Source: Cordylochernes scorpioides (Eukaryota > Arthropoda > Arachnida > Pseudoscorpiones > Chernetidae). From it: a DNA stretch of 64,000 nucleotides. Made by a program: the position numbers and the translations under genes. Positions 1-9,589 of the stretch are shown here, piece by piece; within the stretch, counting starts at the first letter, position 1; each line of letters begins with the position of its first letter. The notes beneath the pieces are model-generated. The model searched no databases. It saw nothing but the letters and a program-made list of their open reading frames with translations, and was not told where the DNA came from. The stretch lies in the NCBI GenBank assembly GCA_030710605.1, contig CP092874.1, positions 75,048,133 to 75,112,132 of the forward strand, given 5' to 3'.

Positions 1-47
1 CTTTCACTCGGATAAAACCTGGGCGAAGCCGGTTACACATCCGCTAG
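1..47 (+). mobile_element. Helitron 3' terminus, cut by the window edge
   Basis: The segment has an ACTCGG-type subterminal motif, a GC-rich hairpin (CCTGGGCG/GCCGG) and, about ten bases further on, CTAG followed by T. This is the Helitron 3'-end layout (hairpin, short spacer, CTRR, insertion before T). The same layout ends five other elements in this window. The rest of the element lies outside. Confidence 0.6.
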
Positions 48-561
48 TACATATATAACAATTTAAATCAAAAATCGTAAAAGTTACAAATGAAGAAACA
101 TTTATATTATGCTACACTCACTTTTACCTTATATAATTGTATTCAAAGCGGCCACACATTCATAAGTATTTATCTAGAGTTCAAAATCGAATAAATACAG
201 AAAATTTCATTTTTTGGCTAGAATAATTATATATATAGGAACTGTATTCACAAATAAAAGGAAAACATGTTTACTCTAAACACACACATACAAACTTCAC
301 TTTTCAACACTGTTTTAATTTCATTTTTTAATAACATGGCAAACATGGTAGATTAACATGGCGGAGAAGATATAATAACATGGATGACAAGAAAATTGCA
401 ACATTGTGTAAATATACAAAGTGCTTGAACCTCACTTGTGTAAAATACTGAGTTATATTTTTGCAATTGTCCATTTCACATCGCCTTCATTTATATTCAA
501 TAAATACTACAGAGTATTTTTTCAATAGCACAGTATATTGATACATCACCATAACAAGATA
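48..561. other. AT-rich DNA without recognised gene
   Basis: Only short AT-rich sequence is seen, with no open frame of coding character and no repeat that recurs elsewhere in the window. Confidence 0.6.
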
Positions 562-720
562 CAGTAGAACCTCCCTTTAGCGGACACCTCTCTACAAAAG
601 ACAGTTTTCATTTGCAAAATTATCATTTTTACAATTTAGCAACTCATGGTAAGAGGACTCCGCTCCCTAAAGGACATTTTGACTCTGCAATTAGATGTCC
701 TTTACAGGGAGGTTCTTCTG
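562..720. mobile_element. pogo-like MITE (CAGTAGAACCTCC family)
   Basis: Terminal inverted repeats CAGTAGAACCTCCC and GGGAGGTTCTTCTG are flanked by TA on both sides, as in Tc1/mariner/pogo elements. The interior contains complementary GGACA/TGTCC motifs and no coding capacity. Relatives lie at 9165, 42147, 43628, 57915 and 63934. Confidence 0.75.
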
Positions 721-849
721 TACAGACAGAAAAATATATATATTGAAAGAGAGTGAATGCTCTATTAAAGTTCAAGAAAGTGGGGATTTACTGGTATACT
801 GATAGGAATATATAGATAATTTACAGTACTGGACTGACAGTATTCTTCC

Positions 850-1319
850 TGTGGTTACAGGACTAAGGGGAGAGGACGCAAACAGGGCATACACACCCCC
901 ACTGCCACCCCTCCACCCACACCCCTCACCCCCGGCTCCCCATTTCCATATTTTAACGCCATCGACACTAAGTTTGATGAGCCGGGGTTCCTCCATTGTA
1001 GGGTATACATCCCAGAACCCATTTGGGGGGGCTCACTTGACAACATCCTATACCCTGACATGCGCCGTCCAACATTCTCTAGGCACACGTCCGAACATTT
1101 CTGGGTTGAGACAGAAGTCCGCTGGCCCTTGCTCAACAGAGATGTTGAGTTTGGGTCATCGGGCTCTGTCCCTTCCCTTCTGTAGGGCCTCACTATCACA
1201 GCGTTAGGTTCAACAGCACAGTACAACATTCGCTCACATAACATGCGCGGGACTTCCATCTTACCCGTACATCAACACACCCGATGTCTTCATGGAGCAC
1301 CACCACGTCCTTTGGGCAG
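850..1319 (+). other. GC-rich block ending in a splice donor; candidate first exon
   Basis: This is a sharp GC- and C-rich island in AT-rich DNA. It ends CCTTTGGGCAG|GTAAGC, a good donor, and the CTTTGGGCAG end resembles the TCTGGGCAG core of the exon-like modules downstream. Open frames exist on both strands but overlap and match no known family, so coding is doubtful. It may be the promoter and first exon of the module series that follows. Function unknown. Confidence 0.3.
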
Positions 1320-1767
1320 GTAAGCTATCTTCTTTATTTTTTCCTCTTTTTTAAAAATACTCTTTATTATAATTATAATTGTCAAATCAATTAAGAACCA
1401 CAATTGAAAGAACGATTTCTGAATAGGCCCTAAATATAACCTATATTTACGATGGAACTTTTATTCTGTTGAGAGAAGAGCTAAATCCGGATCTCTCCTT
1501 ATTTTTATATTAAAATTATTTTAGTTTATTTGATAACAGGAATTTGAGAGTATTCATATTTAAATTTTATATTACTCTTAAAAATTATTACAAACTTTTT
1601 AAAAGATTCTGTTATAGTTATCCATAATGTGATTATTTTTATTGAACAGTTTAATTTGTACTATTTTACAAGATAATGTTATGTTTCAATCTCAAAAGTA
1701 AATAAATAATATTAATTTAAATTAAAATTCACAGAAAAAAAAGGTTAAGATGGATTTTGTGATGCAG
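1320..1767 (+). other. AT-rich, intron-like sequence
   Basis: AT-rich sequence between the donor at 1320 and the acceptor GATGCAG at 1761-1767. A second AG acceptor lies at 1733-1734. No gene or repeat is recognised. Confidence 0.3.
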
Positions 1768-1928
1768 CTGGGGGAGTGAGCGAGTGTCGTCTGGGCAGCG
1801 ACCTAAACTATTACCGTTCAAGTGGCGCCACAACGTGGGGTCTGCAGACGAAGATTTGGGGGGGGTCTTCGTCTGCACTACCTGACGGGATTTTGTGAGC
1901 CCACACGCGGAGGCATATTTCAATGGGG
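1768..1928 (+). ncRNA. Exon-like structured module (long form 1)
   Basis: The module is bounded by TTGTGATGCAG and GGGG|GTAAGT. It contains hairpin 1 (GTCG at 1786, loop TCTGGGCAG, CGAC at 1799) and hairpin 2 (GCAGACGAAGA at 1844-1854 against TCTTCGTCTGC at 1866-1876, 11 perfect pairs, G-rich loop). The same layout with different stem sequences recurs at 8769 and 9449. No long open frame exists. Inference: an exon of a structured noncoding RNA. Alternative: a retroelement leader, because TGGCGCCACAACGTGGGG inside it resembles an LTR-element primer-binding site. Confidence 0.35.
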
Positions 1929-2215
1929 GTAAGTACATCTACATTGATTAATAAAACTTTGTTTATCTGTCATAGCAATTATTTAGACCGATGTCCGACA
2001 CCAAAGATCTCTAAGAAACCTTCATAGGCCAACACAACATGGAAACATAAGTCCAAATTAAAAGATTTAAAATGTCATTATAGAGAAATATAGTATTAAA
2101 ACCAGAAAGGCTGTACTTAGAAACTTATATATCATTTAAATTCAATAGTATAAATAGAAAATTTGATCTGCCCCTACAATTTGTAAATATAATAAAATAA
2201 TAGCAGCTTTAAGAG

Positions 2216-2895
2216 TGAATTTTACCTAGCCTTGCAATGATTGTATCACGGATCTAGTCTAGGTTTTAGCTATCTCTCTCCTACAATATTTTTTATTTAA
2301 ATAGGAACGTAGATGAATCTTCTCTAAATACCCAATGGCTTTATTTATTTTATTCAAAGAAAATTAGAAAAGTTAAGAGATTTGTGCTCCACCTAAGAAC
2401 TACACATATCTCACCTAGACTCAATATATTGCTATTGTTGTATTTTCAATAGTCCTGCGATGATTTTATCACGGGTCTAGTCTATTTTTAGCTATATCTC
2501 TCTTTACATTATTTTTTTCTTTAAATATGACCGTAGAGGAATTTTCAACTTCAAAATTATTTGTTTATTTTATTCAAAGTAAATTAGAAAATTTAACAGA
2601 TTTGTGCTCCACCTAAAAACTACACGTATCTCATCTAGACCCAACATCTTGCTATTGTTTTATTTTCACTAGTCTTGCAATGATTTTATCATGGGTCTAG
2701 TCTAGTTTCTAGCTATCTCTCTCCTTACATTATTTTTTCTTTAAATATGACCGTAGAGGAATTCTCTCAATACTCAAAGTATTTGTTTATTTTATTTATT
2801 TTATTCAAAGGCAATTAGAAAATTTAAGAGATTTGTGCTCCACCGAAGTACCACACAAATCTCACCTATACTCAAAAGCTTGCTATTGTTGTATT
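2216..2895. repeat. Tandem repeat, about 220 bp x 3
   Basis: Three diverged head-to-tail copies are marked by ATCACGG(A/G)TCTAGTCTA at about 2244, 2468 and 2690 and by TTTGTGCTCCACC near the end of each unit. The sequence is non-coding. The 287 bp before it show nothing. Confidence 0.8.
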
Positions 2896-3174
2896 TTGAA
2901 ATGTGAAAAAGAAACGTTATTTCAGACTAATGTAATATTTTATTAAGATAAAACGTCCATAAATTCGCGAAAATTCATAAATACAATTATTTCTCTCACT
3001 ATTTTGCTATTTCATTTTCCCCATAAAATGCTTCATTTCTTTACTAAATGTTTGTTACCATCGTCTTAGAATGTGCTTAGCCTCCATATTTAATATTATA
3101 AATGTTTTTGGAAAAGAGAAGTATTTACACTGCTTTCAGGCTTTGGCCTTCATCAGTATTGGCATATATATATA

Positions 3175-3375
3175 CTCATGGACAAAACTTAAGGTAGTTG
3201 TACCTTTTACCATATATATCGAGATTCAGAGAATAACTCTGAAAGATATTACAGTTACCTTTATTGAAGACAGACGAGATAACCAAGTATGAACAAAATT
3301 GCCTCTGCCTCCTTCAAAATAACAGACGACCGGCGACATCAAATACTTTCCACTTCCTTAAGTTTTATTCATGAG
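3175..3375. mobile_element. Tc1-like MITE (CTCATGGACAAAAC family)
   Basis: Terminal inverted repeats CTCATGGACAAAACTTAAGG and CCTTAAGTTTTATTCATGAG are flanked by TA. The 201-bp interior has no real frame. A related copy lies at 41896-42101. Confidence 0.75.
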
Positions 3376-3842
3376 TATATATGAGACACGAACAGAATTT
3401 TAAATTGTAACGGTTTTGGGTGTATCTTCCGAAAATACTAAACTTTATGTACCAGTCTATATACCAAAAGTTTTCATTAAGAGTATTACCAATGATAACA
3501 AAAATCTATATTAATAAAATGCAAATTTCATAAGAGTACATCACTATAAACTTTCGTTACAATGCATCAATTTCAACCAAATTTTCAACATTTATGTAAA
3601 ACGAGATGGAGCAGGTTTTGCTTAACATCAAAATATTTTTCCTAACTTTAAAATACATAACTTTGCTGTTATCGATAAAATACAAAAAAATTCAACAGAG
3701 TAAAAGTATTTATACTTTCAAAAGTGTTTACTTTCCGCTACTTTCCGCTACTTCGCCGTTTAAAATAACTGCTCTAATTCGAAATATTTGGTATGTTTTA
3801 TTTGTGTTCACTCTATTTCTATTTATTTGAAGTATTATAATT
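3376..3842. other. AT-rich DNA without recognised gene
   Basis: Nothing recognisable is seen apart from a short local duplication of CTACTTTCCG near 3735. The motif TTCGCCGTTTAAAATAACTG recurs at about 4168, linking this stretch to the repeats that follow. Confidence 0.5.
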
Positions 3843-4146
3843 TCCATGTTTCAAAAACCTATTTCAAAAAGGTTGTTAGAAATATGTAAGGCCTGAAATA
3901 GCTTTACATGCGAACATTATGATGCCAAGCGTAGCTTAATAACTGCTCTTGAAATATTTTGTATGTTTTATTTATTTATATATATATTTTCATTTCCATG
4001 TTTCAAAAACCTATTTCAAAAAGGTTGTTAGAAATATGTAAGGCCTGAAATAGCTTTACATGCGAACATTATGATGCCAAGCGTAGCTTAATAACTGCTC
4101 TTGAAATATTTTGTATGTTTTATTTATTTATATATATATTTTCATT
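3843..4146. repeat. Tandem duplication, about 152 bp x 2
   Basis: Two almost identical units start CCATGTTTCAAAAACC, run through ATGCCAAGCGTAGC and end in a TTTATTTATATATATA tract. Near-identity indicates a recent duplication. A T-rich stretch without features follows to 4510. Confidence 0.85.
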
Positions 4147-4510
4147 TTTAGATTTAACTGATCTAATTCGCCGTTTAAAATAACTGCTCTAATTCGAAAT
4201 ATTTGGTATTTATTTATTGAAGTCCTTTTTTAAATTTTCTTATGGAGTTTTTTAATTATTGCTTTTATCTTTTAAATACAGTTTATTTATTATATTTTCT
4301 ACATATATAGGTTGTATCTAAAAAATAGGTTATTTATATTTTTAAATAAGCGAGGGATTTCTTTAACAGATTCATTTTTTTATCTTTTTGAGGTCCTTTT
4401 TCAAAATTTTATTTAAGATATTTTAATTTATTTGATTAAGTATTTTATATTTAGATTATTTATAGTTTTTTTTTACCATATAGGGGTTGTATTTTGTATT
4501 TTAGAAAATT

Positions 4511-5125
4511 ATTTCTATTTTTTTCCTCAAAAAAACATGCTTTTTCATTGCCGTGTCCTGCGGTTGGTCTATTTTTGAGGCTTTTTAATGATAACTGGTT
4601 TTGTACATTAATTTTTTTGCTTTTTAATATTATGCTTTGAGTTTTTTATAATCTTTTTATCATATCTGGAAGGTTATTTTGAAGAAAAAGCATGCATTTT
4701 TCTTATTTGTTATTTTTCTTATTTCTATTTTTTTCCTCAAAAAAGCATGCTTTTTCATTGCCGTGTCCTGCGGTTGGTCTATTTTTGAGGCTTTTTAATG
4801 ATAAATGGTTTTGTACATTAATTTTTTAACTTTTTTTTTTTTTAATATTATGCTTTTAGTTTTTTATAATCTTTTTAACATATCTGGAAGGTTATTTTGA
4901 AGAAAAAGCATGCTTTTTTCTTATTTCTTATTTTTCTTATTTCTATTTTTTTCCTCAAAAAAGCATGCTTTTTCATTGCCGTGTCCTGCGGTTGGTCTAT
5001 TTTTGAGGCTTTTTAATGATAAATGGTTTTGTACATTAATTTTTTAGCTTTAATATTATGCTTTTAGTTTTTTATAATCTTTTTAACATATCTGGAAGGT
5101 TATTTTGAAGAAAAACTTTAGGAAT
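4511..5125. repeat. Tandem repeat, about 215 bp x 3
   Basis: Each unit contains GCATGCTTTTTCATTGCCG, GTCCTGCGGTTGG, ATGATAAATGG and a TTTTGAAGAAAAA end. It is T-rich, non-coding, and sits directly upstream of the Helitron reading frame, so it is probably part of that element. Confidence 0.85.
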
Positions 5126-5225
5126 TTTAATTTTTACCTCAAAAAGACAGGTATTTTTTATGCTTTGTTTATAAATTGCTGGTTTTTAAGCTTTTGTTAT
5201 TAATCTCAATATTTTTTTTCAGAAT

Positions 5226-5720
5226 ATGCCTCGCCGCAGCCGACCTTTAATTGGTAGGAATACGGCTGCTTCCAGGAGATATAGGAATGCTATAGCTATT
5301 GAGACACCACTTCAAAGTGCGACGCGTCGTGCGCTTCGCCGTCTTAGGTATTCTGAAGCCCGCGTCGCAGCTGCAAAAACTATGCAAGTTCCTGTTCAGC
5401 GTATTCAGCTTTGGACTCATAAGCCGTTTTCAGGTTTGCAGTATAATACCCATATTGATTATACAGCTGATTCATCTGTCGATATAGGCCAAATGTCTCG
5501 GGTATGCCAGTTTTGCTCTGCTTTGAGATTTAGAGATGAACCCTTTGGCCTCTGTTGTAAACAAGGTAGAGTTTCTCTACTTGCTATTGAGTCCCCTCCA
5601 GAACCTATTTTCTCTTTGCTCTCTGGCCTACATCCTCTATCGAAGTCCTTCTTGCTGCATATCCGTAGATATAACTCTATATTCCAAATGACATCTTTTG
5701 GTGCTAGACAAGTTGTAACT
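5226..5720 (+). pseudogene. Helitron Rep/helicase protein, N-terminal fragment
   Basis: The frame starts just after a poly-T/CAG acceptor-like motif. It encodes an Arg-rich N-terminus, a Cys motif (CQFCSALRF...GLCC) and then the stretch SPPEPIFSLLSG...HPLSKSFL...RRYNSIFQMTSFGA, characteristic of the region where the Helitron_like_N domain of Helitron replicase-helicases begins. Similarity stops abruptly after FGA. The HUH nuclease and PIF1-like helicase parts are absent, so this is a truncated gene of a once autonomous Helitron. It is less AT-rich than its surroundings. Which 3' end belongs to it is unclear; 6945-6981 lies downstream in the same orientation. Confidence 0.75.
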
Positions 5721-5764
5721 GTAAATATGCATATTTTGTGTGGTATTACAAAAGTTTCAATAAA

Positions 5765-5942
5765 TATCTTTTTTAAATATTTTCTCTTCAAGCCCATCAT
5801 ACACCACACATGCTACATTTTTCACATGTTTCAATGTGTAGGGTTTTCAACCCTATCTTTTTAAATATTTTCTCTTCAAGCCCATCATACACCACACATG
5901 CTACATTTTTCACATGTTTCAATGTGTAGGGTTTTCAACCTT
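5765..5942. repeat. Tandem duplication, about 88 bp x 2
   Basis: Two adjacent nearly identical copies are marked by TTCTCTTCAAGCCCATCATA and GTGTAGGGTTTTCAACC. They lie just beyond the point where the Helitron frame loses its family similarity. Confidence 0.85.
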
Positions 5943-6357
5943 CATGGTAAGGTATTCTTACTTAAGAAGTATACTGTGTTAGAAAAATTTATGGTTTTTA
6001 ATTATTGGTTATTTTATTGTGTTTATTTTACATACATGTGTTTATATTACATAGTATGTGTTGTTTTTTGATAATTTGATTGGAAATATTAGTTTTAGCA
6101 CAACTTGCTTCATACCGTAATGTTATATCTGTGTTGGCTTGCTGAACAATACTGCCCAACATGAATTTACCTATGTTTACCCAAATTACCATTTTAGCAT
6201 AAGTATACATCTTGCACCTAATAAGAGACCTAAACAATGTGTAAGGTTGAACAAAGAGTGGTCTAACATACACATTGTTTCGGTTTCAGTGAACAAAGAG
6301 GTCAGTAAATTTTATTAGAAAAAAAAAAACTATTCCATGTAATGTAATAGAAACAAA
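5943..6357. other. AT-rich DNA without recognised gene
   Basis: No frame or repeat is recognised here. Confidence 0.5.
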
Positions 6358-6637
6358 ATACGACCACTACGTCCCGGGTTCGATCCCCGCATTGGACACT
6401 TTTTTCTGTTTAAAAAAAAAATGCTCCAATGGCCCCCCCGATTCTTGCAAAAGTCCAACCCCACCAGCGAGTGCAAGTAACCAAACGGGGCTCTGGCACA
6501 TTTGTAAGTGCAAAGTCGAACTGCTTTCACATGTGTAGACATGTGGTGCGCTTACAGTAAAAAGCAGTCGCTAACTACCCACCATGCTTATCATGACCTG
6601 TACCACGTGTACTAGGGATAAGCAAAAAAAAAAAAAA
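6358..6637 (+). mobile_element. tRNA-derived SINE, 5'-truncated
   Basis: The copy starts inside a tRNA-like head: GGTTCGATCCC (6377-6387) is a pol III B box. An A-rich linker follows, then a body of about 200 bp (from TGCTCCAATGG to CTAGGGATAAGC) and a poly-A tail. It matches the copy at 51303-51612 closely but lacks the A-box end of the head. Confidence 0.8.
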
Positions 6638-6944
6638 TAATGAGGATTGAAGATTTTGATTTGTGTTGAAAATTTTGCATGCATTTCTCTATTTCTGTTC
6701 TTATCTTGCAAAGCTAATGGATTGTTTAGGTTGCTTATTTTTGACTCGCCAATTTGTTTAGTGATAAAGTGGTATAGCGTTCTTTTTCAGAGCATCACCC
6801 TACAAAAAAATTACCTGACCTTTCCTAATATTCAGATAGATTGATTATATCAACGTACTAGACTACAAACATTCCCTTGAGTAAAAACAATTATTTAAAA
6901 AAAAATCTTATCTAAATATATATCACTCGGGTAGATATGCACAC
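6638..6944. other. AT-rich DNA without recognised gene
   Basis: Nothing recognisable; an open frame of 65 codons in it shows no family features. Confidence 0.45.
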
Positions 6945-6981
6945 GGGTCAATCCCGGGGCGAAGCCCGGGTCGGCGTCTAG
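6945..6981 (+). mobile_element. Helitron 3' terminus
   Basis: The hairpin CCCGGGGCGAAGCCCGGG is followed after about seven bases by CTAG and then T. An ACTCGGGT motif precedes it. This may end the Helitron whose gene fragment lies at 5226. The 5' end was not located. Confidence 0.65.
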
Positions 6982-7506
6982 TATATTATAAAGCGAAAAC
7001 TTTAATAAAACTTAGACACTAGTTTTTATATAGTTCTTGGGTTTTCATTCGTTTAATTGACAATCAATTCCTTTTTTTAAAGCACCTTGTTTAAAATACT
7101 CAATATGTTTGAAATGCAACATAAACTTGCGGTAGGATATGGTATTCATGTACCTAAAGAGGCACTTCTCTCCTGTTAAAAACATCCTCTCGTAGGATGT
7201 TATGAAATCGAAACTTCCATTGTACTGATGAGGGTCATAGCCCGAAATCATGGTAAACAGTTTGTTGACTTTTTCCTGAATTTGTTTAAACTGGTGTTGT
7301 AGTTTATTCTTTATCACTACCTTAACGTTTTATACTGGGTGATGACACAAAACGCTTTGTTTTTTTATGTTGTTGTTGTTTTTAACGGGTGAAGTGACTC
7401 TTTTGGTACATGTTTATAAGTTTTTATTGAATTAGCGATATATTTTGTGAAAATTGAATTTTCTAATCCAAATATCAAGACGTTTAAGTTATATTATGTA
7501 ATGCAG

Positions 7507-7567
7507 GAGGAGTCGTCTGGGAGGAGCGACCTTTCTCACCATCTACTGACACCAACCGCACCATGAG
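7507..7567 (+). ncRNA. Exon-like module, short form a
   Basis: 61 nt between TGCAG and GAG|GTAAGACC. Hairpin 1 is GTCG, loop TCTGGGAGGAG, CGAC. The second hairpin of the long modules is absent because the donor lies before it. One frame is open but is not conserved across the copies, so coding is unlikely. Confidence 0.35.
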
Positions 7568-7830
7568 GTAAGACCTTGGTATACATACAGATTGTCTTAG
7601 GGCTTAATTTACATAAACTGGTGTTGTAAATCATTTTTTATCATTATCTTAACGTCCTATGCTGGGGTGATAAACCAAAAATATATATATTTTATATTAA
7701 TGTTGTGTTTTAACGGAAGAGGTGACTCTTTTGGTACGTGTTTATAAACATTTATTGATTTATTGATATTTGAAAAACTGAATTTTATAATTCAAACCAC
7801 AAGAAGTTTAAGCTATATTTTGTAATGCAG

Positions 7831-7891
7831 GAGGGGCAAGGAGTTGTCTGGGGAGGAGCGACCTTTCTACTGACACCAACCGCACCATGAG
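7831..7891 (+). ncRNA. Exon-like module, short form b
   Basis: 61 nt between TGTAATGCAG and ATGAG|GTTAG, a weaker donor than its neighbours have. It carries a short insertion and a deletion relative to form a, so the reading frame shifts while total length is unchanged. Confidence 0.33.
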
Positions 7892-8150
7892 GTTAGACCG
7901 GAAACCATGGTATACATATTGGATTTTGCCTTAATTTGCATAAACTGGTATTTGGCAACATTTTTTTATCACTACCTTAACGTCCTATGCTGGGTGATGA
8001 ACCAAAATGCCTTGTTTTTACTTTTTTTTAACGGGAGAGGTGACTCTTTTTGGTATATGTTTATAAATATTTATTGAATTAGTAATAGTTTGAGAAACTT
8101 AATTTAATAATTCAAATATCAAGAAGTTTAAGTTAGATTTTGTAATGCAG

Positions 8151-8212
8151 AAGGAGTCGTCTGGGGAGAAGCGACTTTTCTCACCATCTTTTGACACCAA
8201 CCGCACCATGAG
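8151..8212 (+). ncRNA. Exon-like module, short form c
   Basis: 62 nt between TGTAATGCAG and ATGAG|GTAAGACC. Hairpin 1 is AGTCG, loop TCTGGGGAGAAG, CGACT. It is one nucleotide longer than forms a, b and d, which argues against a conserved reading frame. Confidence 0.35.
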
Positions 8213-8462
8213 GTAAGACCTTGGTATACAGATTGGCTTAATTTGCATAAACTGGTGTTTTGTATCATATTTTCTCACTACCTTAACGTCCTATGTTGGA
8301 GTGATGAACCAAAATGCTTTGTTTTTAATGTTTTTTTACGGAAAAGGTGTCTCTATTGGTATATGTTCATAAGTATTTATTGAATTAGTAAGAGTTTGAG
8401 AGAAACACACTGAATTTTCTAATCCAAATATCAAGAAGTTTAAGTTATATTTTGTAATGCAG

Positions 8463-8523
8463 AAGGAGTCGTCTAGGAGGAGCGACCCTTCTCACCATCT
8501 ACTGACATCAACCGCACCATGAG
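8463..8523 (+). ncRNA. Exon-like module, short form d
   Basis: 61 nt between TGTAATGCAG and ATGAG|GTAAGACC, very similar to form a. Hairpin 1 stem GTCG/CGAC is kept although the loop is changed to TCTAGGAGGAG. Confidence 0.35.
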
Positions 8524-8768
8524 GTAAGACCTTGGTATACAGATTGGCTTAATTTGCATAAACTGGTGTTGTGGATCATTTTTTAATCATAACTTTAGCG
8601 TCCTATGCGGGAGTGATGAACCGAAATGCTTTTTTTTTTAACCGTAGAGGTGATTCTCTCTCTCTTTTGATTCCTATTTATAAACATTTATTGATTTAGT
8701 GATACTTTAAAAACTGAAAATTTTATTATTCAAATCCCAAGAAGTTTAAGATATATCTTGTATTGCAG

Positions 8769-8911
8769 GAGGAGTCGGCTGGGCAGCGGCGACCCCAACC
8801 ACTAACACCAACCGCAACACGGGACAAGACCGGCAAAGATTGGGGGGAATCCTTGCCGGCGATGTCTTTGCGGAACTGTAGCATGGCACACGCCGGGACA
8901 AATTTCTATCT
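8769..8911 (+). ncRNA. Exon-like structured module (long form 2)
   Basis: 143 nt between TATTGCAG and TCT|GTAAGTT. Hairpin 1 is GTCG...CGAC with the CTGGGCAG core. Hairpin 2 is CCGGCAAAGATT (8830-8841), loop GGGGGG, AATCCTTGCCGG (8848-8859), 11 of 12 pairs. The stem sequence differs from that at 1844, but pairing, position and G-rich loop are the same. This is the main evidence for RNA-level constraint. Confidence 0.38.
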
Positions 8912-9164
8912 GTAAGTTGAACTGAGTTGATCAACCATACTATTTTACATATAATTACTGTATCCAATATCAGATACTGAAGTTCTAGTCTTCTAAAAAT
9001 TGTTTTTCGGTCTTTTGACTAAGATCAAAGTGTAGCTTGGACTTGAAGGATGGTATTTATAATAAGCATATGCTTTTTAATGTTTTTTTTTCCGAAAAAT
9101 TATGATACGATGCATGATATTATTTGAAGAAAAAAAGCATTCAGGAATAGGGGTTTTTGTTTAA

Positions 9165-9347
9165 GCAGAACTTTTCAGTTAAGAACAACACCTAGCTGCA
9201 GAGCTAAATTGTCCTTTAGAAAGAAGTATTCTCTTACCTAAGAGTTGCTAATTAGTAAAAATGTTAATTTCGGGAATGAAAGCTGTCCTTTATAGAAAAA
9301 GGTCTCCTCTAGCGTGAGGGTAGTGTCCTCTCATGGAGGTTCTACTG
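9165..9347. mobile_element. pogo-like MITE, diverged
   Basis: The right end GGAGGTTCTACTG followed by TA is clear; the left end is worn. The interior GTCCTTTA/GAGTTGCTAA motifs match the CAGTAGAACCTCC family. Confidence 0.6.
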
Positions 9348-9448
9348 TATAAATTAACTCAAAGAAAGCCATTCTACATGAGTATTTCTGACTGAATATA
9401 TGTCAAATATAGTTAGTCAAAGTAATGTATTTTGTTTTTTTTTTTCAG

Positions 9449-9589
9449 GAGATATTGGAGTCGTTTGGGCAGCGGCTCTCACCATCCTACTGGCATCGCA
9501 CTGTGAGACAAGACTGACGTATATTGGGACGTCCTCGTCAGCGATGCCTTGAAGAACTGAGTCGTCTCTTATCAATCATCTTACCAAAC
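9449..9589 (+). ncRNA. Exon-like structured module (long form 3)
   Basis: 141 nt between a poly-T/CAG acceptor and AAC|GTAAGATC. Hairpin 1 here is GAGTCG, loop TTTGGGCAG, CGGCTC, in which both arms have changed yet pair. Hairpin 2 has the stem CTGACG (9514) and CGTCAG (9536) around a loop containing TTGGG. No further module was seen downstream. Confidence 0.36.

Larger units (their letters stand above)
7262..8768 (+). repeat. Tandem exon-plus-intron array, about 306-324 bp per unit
   Basis: Four to five units repeat an intron-like part (from AAACTGGTGTT through CCTTAACGTCCTATGCTGG and GAGGTGACTCTTTTGG to TTTAAGTTATATTTTGTAATGCAG, here abbreviated) and a 61-62 nt exon-like part. Splice acceptor and donor are kept in every unit while intron sequence drifts. 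This suggests the exon-like part matters, or that the array is young. Confidence 0.8.

Noticed and set aside
855..1259. 134-codon minus-strand and 118-codon plus-strand frames in the GC block
   Set aside because: They overlap on opposite strands, have low-complexity composition and no family features. I treat the block as a possible noncoding exon instead.
7045..7317. 90-codon minus-strand open frame
   Set aside because: Composition looks plausible but it overlaps the start of the tandem module array, lacks a recognisable domain and has no promoter or splice signals.
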